Under the pieces are notes generated by a model. That model was given only the letters and a program-made list of their open reading frames with translations, was not told where the DNA came from and did no database searches. From the NCBI RefSeq assembly GCF_042697365.1, contig NZ_CP137605.1: a stretch of DNA of 64,000 nucleotides. One strand, 5' to 3'. Of this stretch, positions 60,638-64,000 are shown piece by piece (within the stretch, counting starts at the first letter, position 1; the number at the start of each line of letters is the position of its first letter). Source of the stretch: Brucella pseudintermedia (GTDB lineage Bacteria > Pseudomonadota > Alphaproteobacteria > Rhizobiales > Rhizobiaceae). Position numbers and translations under genes: made by a program.

Positions 60638-60925
60638 ATGAGCCAGACAAGAAAATGGTCAGCCGAAGTAACCGAACACAGCGAGGCGCTTGATCTGGAG
60701 CCGCATGTGTTCGAGCAGGACGATCCAAAGAAAATTGCAGCTTCCCTCAAGCGCTCAGCCGACAAGAGCCATAAGCGCAAGGCAGAGCCCTTCCGCTCGG
60801 CCATGTCCATGCTGACTTTCTACATCAACCGCGCCGGCAAGAATTTGCCGGAAAAACGCAAGCAGGTGCTGGAAGCGGCCAAAGGTGAATTGCGCAAGGC
60901 CTATGGCAAGCCGGACCACGCCTGA
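60638..60925 (+). CDS. DUF3175 protein
   Basis: The 95-residue basic protein matches DUF3175 (KWSAEVTEHSEALDLEPHVFEQDDPKKIAASLKRSA region split over residues 6-41, and SMLTFYINRAGKNL). The function is unknown; the family often accompanies stress genes. GAGGAG precedes the ATG at 60638. It faces away from the minus-strand stress genes, forming a divergent pair of EcfG-type promoters in a 170-bp gap. Confidence 0.82.
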   Translation: MSQTRKWSAEVTEHSEALDLEPHVFEQDDPKKIAASLKRSADKSHKRKAEPFRSAMSMLTFYINRAGKNLPEKRKQVLEAAKGELRKAYGKPDHA

Positions 60926-60953
60926 CGCCCGCAATTGGCAAGGGAGAAATCCA

Positions 60954-61202
60954 ATGAAAATCCAACTGGACGAAAACGGCAAATGGTTCATGTCGGGAAA
61001 TCCCGAACAGCCCTCCGACCCGCCGGAGATACCTGAAAAGGAACCGGAAGGCATTCCCGTCGAGCCGCCGGAAACCATTCCGCAACCGGACAAGGGGCCG
61101 TTCAGCCCCGATGAACCGGAACAGGTGCCGCCGCTTCCCCTGCCCGAACATCCTTCGCCCGGTCCGACAAGTCCGGGCCAGCCGACCATGGTGTGGGGGT
61201 AG
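60954..61202 (+). CDS. Proline/glutamate-rich small protein
   Basis: The 82-residue protein starts MKIQLDENGKWFMSG and continues almost wholly as Pro-Glu-rich repeats, so it is probably unstructured. AGGGAG precedes the ATG. It lies 28 bp after DUF3175 in the same direction. No family is recognised. Confidence 0.65.
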   Translation: MKIQLDENGKWFMSGNPEQPSDPPEIPEKEPEGIPVEPPETIPQPDKGPFSPDEPEQVPPLPLPEHPSPGPTSPGQPTMVWG

Positions 61203-61207
61203 TCTTG

Positions 61208-61840
61208 TCAATGTGCGCCGGGATAAGGCGTGCTCTTCAACAATCGCGCCAGATGGGCGCAGTTGGCGGCGAGCATTTTGGTGGCGGAAGCAACGGTTTC
61301 AGGTATTTCGTCCAGATCGACGAAATTGATGGAGTGCATCGCCTCGCCCACCCAGTAGGTTACGCCATTGGCCGGAATAGTGAAGCCGACATCGTTCAGC
61401 GCCTGAAAGAGTTGTGACGAAACGAAGTGGGCGCCGTCCTCGTTACCGACCACGGCCGCGACGGCGACACGTCCATAAGACGGCATACGGTTGTCATCGT
61501 CAGTCTCGGAAAGAAACGCATCCATGCGCTCCAAGACGCGCTTGCAGATGCTTGATGGCTGCCCGAGCCAGATCGGTGTACCGAAAACGAGGATATCCGC
61601 ATCGAGAATCTTCGTTCTGAGGAGCGGCCACTCATCGGCATCGCCCTCACGCGATTTGACGCCGGGTTCGATGTTGAATTCACTCAGCCGCAAATGTTCG
61701 GTGCGCACCCCGTAGGGGACCAGATGGCTGTCCAGATAGTGCAACATCCTGTCGGTTGAAGACGGAGCCTCGTCGCTGCTTCGCTTCAGTGTCGCGTTGA
61801 GCGCCACGGCTTTCAGGGTAGACGGAGATGGCAAAGTCAT
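61208..61840 (-). CDS. NAD(P)H-dependent FMN reductase/flavodoxin-like protein
   Basis: This 210-residue flavoprotein has the flavodoxin-like fold of FMN_red proteins: a loop NATLKRSSDEAPSST for FMN phosphate, then DILVFGTPIWLGQPS and VAVAAVVGNEDGAHF. It probably reduces quinones or other acceptors under oxidative stress. It overlaps the upstream 70-residue gene by four bases. Confidence 0.83.
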   Translation of the reverse strand: MTLPSPSTLKAVALNATLKRSSDEAPSSTDRMLHYLDSHLVPYGVRTEHLRLSEFNIEPGVKSREGDADEWPLLRTKILDADILVFGTPIWLGQPSSICKRVLERMDAFLSETDDDNRMPSYGRVAVAAVVGNEDGAHFVSSQLFQALNDVGFTIPANGVTYWVGEAMHSINFVDLDEIPETVASATKMLAANCAHLARLLKSTPYPGAH

Positions 61841-62049
61841 TCTTTGTCCTCCTTTCTTTCCGGATGCTCCGGTTCACTCAGCGCATCTGAAAGGTTCTTG
61901 CGGTCCGGGTCGGACAGGTTGTGCCCAGCGGCGTCGCGCTTCTTTGCCGGGTCATCGACGGCAGGTTCATAGCCCCGGGGCCGGTTTTCCGGCGGGCCCT
62001 CCCATTTCGGTTTCTGGTCGGTAGTGCCAGCTTTCGGGTCGTGTTTCAT
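61837..62049 (-). CDS. Small charged, disordered protein
   Basis: The 70-residue protein is rich in Lys, Asp, Glu and Pro (MKHDPKAGTTDQKPKWEGPP start). GGAGG lies 5 nt before the ATG at 62049. It is translationally coupled to the flavin reductase gene. No family is recognised. Confidence 0.65.
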   Translation of the reverse strand: MKHDPKAGTTDQKPKWEGPPENRPRGYEPAVDDPAKKRDAAGHNLSDPDRKNLSDALSEPEHPERKEDKE

Positions 62050-62079
62050 CGCTGCCTCCATTTGTTGAAACTGGTTGGC

Positions 62080-62106
62080 CCAACCGTTCAAACGCCGGAT
62101 TGTTTC
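62080..62106 (-). promoter_or_regulatory. EcfG-type promoter variant before the 70-residue gene
   Basis: On the minus strand GAAAC (plus 62102-62106), 16 nt, GGTTGG (plus 62080-62085), one mismatch from the exact copies. Confidence 0.5.
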
Positions 62107-62170
62107 GTTGAACAGCGCGAGACACAGCGTTCCCCAAACGCAGGCGGCACGATTGCGGCGATAAAGTTCC

Positions 62171-62197
62171 GGAACAATTGGCCCCTCTCATGGTTGG
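62171..62197 (+). promoter_or_regulatory. EcfG-type promoter (plus strand) at 62.2 kb
   Basis: GGAAC (62171-62175), 16 nt, GGTTGG (62192-62197), 19 bp before the start at 62216. This is an exact copy of the element at 55383, 57278 and 60513. Confidence 0.75.
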
Positions 62198-62215
62198 ACC
62201 CCGGAGGTCAAAGCG

Positions 62216-62572
62216 ATGAAAAGAGTTCTGGCAGACAAAAGCACTGGCGCTCGCACGAGGGGCGCAATCCAACAGGGCGAGACCGGCGACAAGGTTCCCG
62301 GTTTCGATCCTGCGGCTGCTCCGATGGAAACGGATGCAGAGGCAGGCGGCAGTTCGCAGCCTGCCGGCGAACCCCAGCCACGGCCCGTCAAGGCCGATGA
62401 CAGCAACGCTTCCAGCCATGCATCGGGCATGCGGGAGTGGCCGACTGAAGGGAACGCGCCATCCGCAAGCGGAAACGCAGCCCGGGGAGAAGGCCCTGCC
62501 TATCTCGTTTGGTGGTTCATCATCGCGATGGTCGTCTTTGGTTACTTCATAATTTCATGGGTATGGCGATGA
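62216..62572 (+). CDS. Small membrane-anchored protein with disordered head
   Basis: The 118-residue protein has a hydrophilic Gly/Ser/Pro/Glu-rich first 90 residues and a single C-terminal helix (AYLVWWFIIAMVVFGYFIISW). This tail-anchored layout is unusual. GGAGG precedes the ATG. It directly follows an EcfG-type promoter and overlaps the next gene (ATGA). No family is recognised. Confidence 0.7.
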   Translation: MKRVLADKSTGARTRGAIQQGETGDKVPGFDPAAAPMETDAEAGGSSQPAGEPQPRPVKADDSNASSHASGMREWPTEGNAPSASGNAARGEGPAYLVWWFIIAMVVFGYFIISWVWR

Positions 62573-62853
62573 ACATGCAATCGAAGCCTGAGCAAGACAA
62601 AAGGGTCGAGCCTTCGCGAACGCTTGGATACTTTCCCCGCTTCGCCCTGGTTATATTGGCAGTTCTGCTGCTTTTATTCCTTGGATGGAGCCTGATCGGC
62701 GGCGGATTGATATCGCAGCAGCAGGGCATACAGACGCCCCCGGCGACGGGTTCCGGCGAACAGCCTGCACAGACCCCGCCGTTTGAAAACCAGCGGCCGC
62801 AGACGGGTACGGGAGGCGACCAGCCGACCAATCCGCCAGACGGCCAGCAATGA
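62569..62853 (+). CDS. Small membrane protein with proline-rich tail
   Basis: The 94-residue protein has a basic N-terminus, one helix (FALVILAVLLLLFLGWSLIGG, about 28-48) and a Pro/Gln/Gly-rich, probably periplasmic tail. The ATG at 62569 overlaps the previous stop. It has the same helix-plus-proline layout as 56058 and 59830. No family is recognised. Confidence 0.7.
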   Translation: MNMQSKPEQDKRVEPSRTLGYFPRFALVILAVLLLLFLGWSLIGGGLISQQQGIQTPPATGSGEQPAQTPPFENQRPQTGTGGDQPTNPPDGQQ

Positions 62854-62874
62854 AGATCAGAAATGAGGCCGATC

Positions 62875-63039
62875 ATGGACGAGCAACCAACCACTCCGCT
62901 CACGGACGATGAAGACGTAAAATTTCTCGCGGAGAATTCGGATATTTCGCCGCTTCAGGCGCGCCAGCTGATCGAACGTTTCGGCAGGGACAGGCAGAAG
63001 CTGCTTGAAGAAGCGAAGAAGTTTAAAGCGGAAGGATGA
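62875..63039 (+). CDS. DUF3606-like 54-residue protein
   Basis: A short frame encodes a helical protein (DDEDVKFLAENSDISPLQAR, then LIERFGRDRQKLLEEAKKF) that resembles DUF3606, small proteins of unknown function common in stress regions. GAGG lies 6 nt before the ATG at 62875; an in-frame ATG at 62863 is possible. The next gene starts 4 bp after its stop. Confidence 0.68.
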   Translation: MDEQPTTPLTDDEDVKFLAENSDISPLQARQLIERFGRDRQKLLEEAKKFKAEG

Positions 63040-63043
63040 GACG

Positions 63044-63298
63044 ATGGCTCAGATAACACGCGATCACGACAAGATCCGCCGGTGGGCGGAAGACCGCAAC
63101 GGGCATCCGGCAATGGTGGATACCGGCAACGAAGGCGGTATATTGCGCATTGACTTCGCGGAGAAAGACGAAAACCTGGAAGAAATCAACTGGGACGATT
63201 TCTTTGCCATATTCGACGACCGAAATCTTGCCTTCCTTTATGAAGATGCAGGCAATAGCCGCTTCAACAAGTTTGTAGACGCAGACAAGAATGGCTGA
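63044..63298 (+). CDS. Small acidic hypothetical protein
   Basis: This 84-residue protein (MAQITRDHDKIRRWAEDRNG start; EEINWDDFFAIFDDRNLAFLYE core) resembles short conserved Rhizobiales proteins, but I have no function for it. GGATGAG precedes the ATG at 63044. It is probably in one operon with the three preceding genes. Confidence 0.72.
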   Translation: MAQITRDHDKIRRWAEDRNGHPAMVDTGNEGGILRIDFAEKDENLEEINWDDFFAIFDDRNLAFLYEDAGNSRFNKFVDADKNG

Positions 63299-63338
63299 GG
63301 CGAGCGAGAGCGCCGCTAAACCCGGGAGCCCGGTAAAA

Positions 63339-63626
63339 TCAGGACGATGGTTCTGAGTCAGGCAGGATGTTCAGGTTAGCGGCGGTGGGCGCCTCCGCAT
63401 GGCGGTCCCGATATCTCTTGTGAGCAAGCCGCGAGGCCAGTTCGGCTATGTAGTTCAAATCCCTCAGGCCGTTCTGGTAAAGCATTATGATTGCGGTCGA
63501 AAGGTCCGCGGCAGCATATTCCCTGTCGCTTTCTTCAAGAATGATTGCGGCATGGGAAAAGCAACTGCGCATGAAGGTTACTTCTTCCGGCTTGTAAATA
63601 CGGCTCGCTTCGTTGAAGAGCGGCAT
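63339..63626 (-). CDS. Hypothetical protein, helical
   Basis: The 95-residue protein is predicted to be mostly helical (FMRSCFSHAAIILEESDREY, ADLSTAIIMLYQNGLRDLNY). GGAGG precedes the ATG. No family is recognised. It converges with the preceding plus-strand operon. I find no EcfG-type element upstream. Confidence 0.65.
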   Translation of the reverse strand: MPLFNEASRIYKPEEVTFMRSCFSHAAIILEESDREYAAADLSTAIIMLYQNGLRDLNYIAELASRLAHKRYRDRHAEAPTAANLNILPDSEPSS

Positions 63627-63717
63627 ACGATCCTCCTTCGGGAAACATCAACAATACGCTTCCTAATAATTTAAGATAGGGACGATTGATCACTTCATAT
63701 TTCGATGCTGCCTTGGC

Positions 63718-63918
63718 TCACGGCAAGCGGCCGCTGCCGTGTTCGGGATGGCGTTCAAGATTCTGGCGGTTGAGGCAATCGAAAACCCGCTTTGCCTCAT
63801 CCTCGTTCAAGGCGACCTGCAAGCGGCCCTCGAACGTGATGGGGTGGCCTTTGAAGGCATCGATCACCGACCAGGTGCCATCGCCGTTTTTCTGAAGTTT
63901 GTACCCGTTTTCTACCAT
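63718..63918 (-). CDS. Small hypothetical protein
   Basis: This 66-residue protein begins MVENGYKLQKNGDGTWSVID and has the look of a small beta-rich domain with a helical end (EDEAKRVFDCLNRQNLERH). GGGAG precedes the ATG at 63918; the frame is open upstream to 63987. No family is recognised. The window ends 82 bp further on. Confidence 0.6.
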   Translation of the reverse strand: MVENGYKLQKNGDGTWSVIDAFKGHPITFEGRLQVALNEDEAKRVFDCLNRQNLERHPEHGSGRLP

Positions 63919-64000
63919 GGTCGTCTCCCGTCGCGGCGTGTCTCCGGCAAACTTGATGGTTCCCCATGGTGGAGTTTCTTGAGGCAACTCGGGTTCCGCT

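Noticed and set aside
1..64000. CRISPR arrays, insertion sequences, prophage, tRNA or rRNA genes
   Set aside because: No regularly spaced repeats, transposase, phage or structural RNA signatures were recognised. A tRNA scan could still find something I missed by eye.

Overview
The window looks like the origin end of a secondary replicon (chromid, 'chromosome II') of a Brucella/Ochrobactrum-type alphaproteobacterium. It opens at base 1 with a complete repABC replication/partition operon. The rest is dense GC-rich alphaproteobacterial coding with many solute-uptake operons, and it carries short palindromic repeats of a type I associate with Rhizobiales. The genus is inferred from gene content and recalled families, not from a search. 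I see no rRNA, tRNA, CRISPR array, insertion sequence or prophage.

Layout. 0-3.7 kb: repA, repB, an antisense RNA, and repC with an AT-rich internal segment. 4.3-6.1 kb: cbiZ (cobinamide amidohydrolase) and an MFS transporter. 6.2-9.8 kb: a Tat-exported PhoX-type phosphatase behind three 11-bp Pho-box-like repeats, and a secreted phytase-like esterase. 9.9-11.7 kb: a short-chain dehydrogenase divergent from a LysR regulator. 11.8-20 kb: a nucleoside salvage block of ribokinase, nucleoside hydrolase, ADP-ribosylglycohydrolase and a BMP-type nucleoside ABC transporter. 20.2-28 kb: an IclR regulator divergent from a PotABCD-like ABC transporter fused into one operon with a three-subunit opine/D-amino-acid-oxidase-like enzyme. 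28.1-28.8 kb: a secreted DUF922 protein.

28.9-35.7 kb: a shikimate/quinate-type operon with a TRAP transporter, 3-dehydroshikimate dehydratase fused to an HPPD-like domain, a TetR regulator and a shikimate-dehydrogenase homologue. Its promoter carries a dyad in the -35/-10 spacer. 35.9-43.3 kb: a polysaccharide cluster with UDP-xylose synthase-like, UDP-glucose 4-epimerase, membrane glycosyltransferase and UDP-glucose dehydrogenase genes, then a GH26-like hydrolase between two DUF995 proteins. 44-50 kb: an AraC regulator, gamma-glutamyltransferase, peptidase T and a dipeptide-binding protein, which together suggest peptide/glutathione use. 50.4-53.2 kb: a sensor kinase, a FixJ-type regulator and a secreted HbpS/GlcG-like protein.

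53.5-64 kb is the most striking part. It holds a probable small RNA and then a stress island. The island encodes an EcfG-family sigma factor with a degenerate single-domain receiver, a UdgX-type uracil-DNA glycosylase, and many small stress-family proteins (KGG repeat, YflT-like, ferritin-like DUF892, DUF3008, DUF3175, DUF3606-like, DUF3182). At least four transcription units begin with the same element, GGAAC-N16-GGTTGG, and two more have close variants. This matches the known EcfG promoter pattern (GGAAC-N16/17-cGTT) and makes the region look like a self-contained general-stress regulon that includes its own sigma gene.
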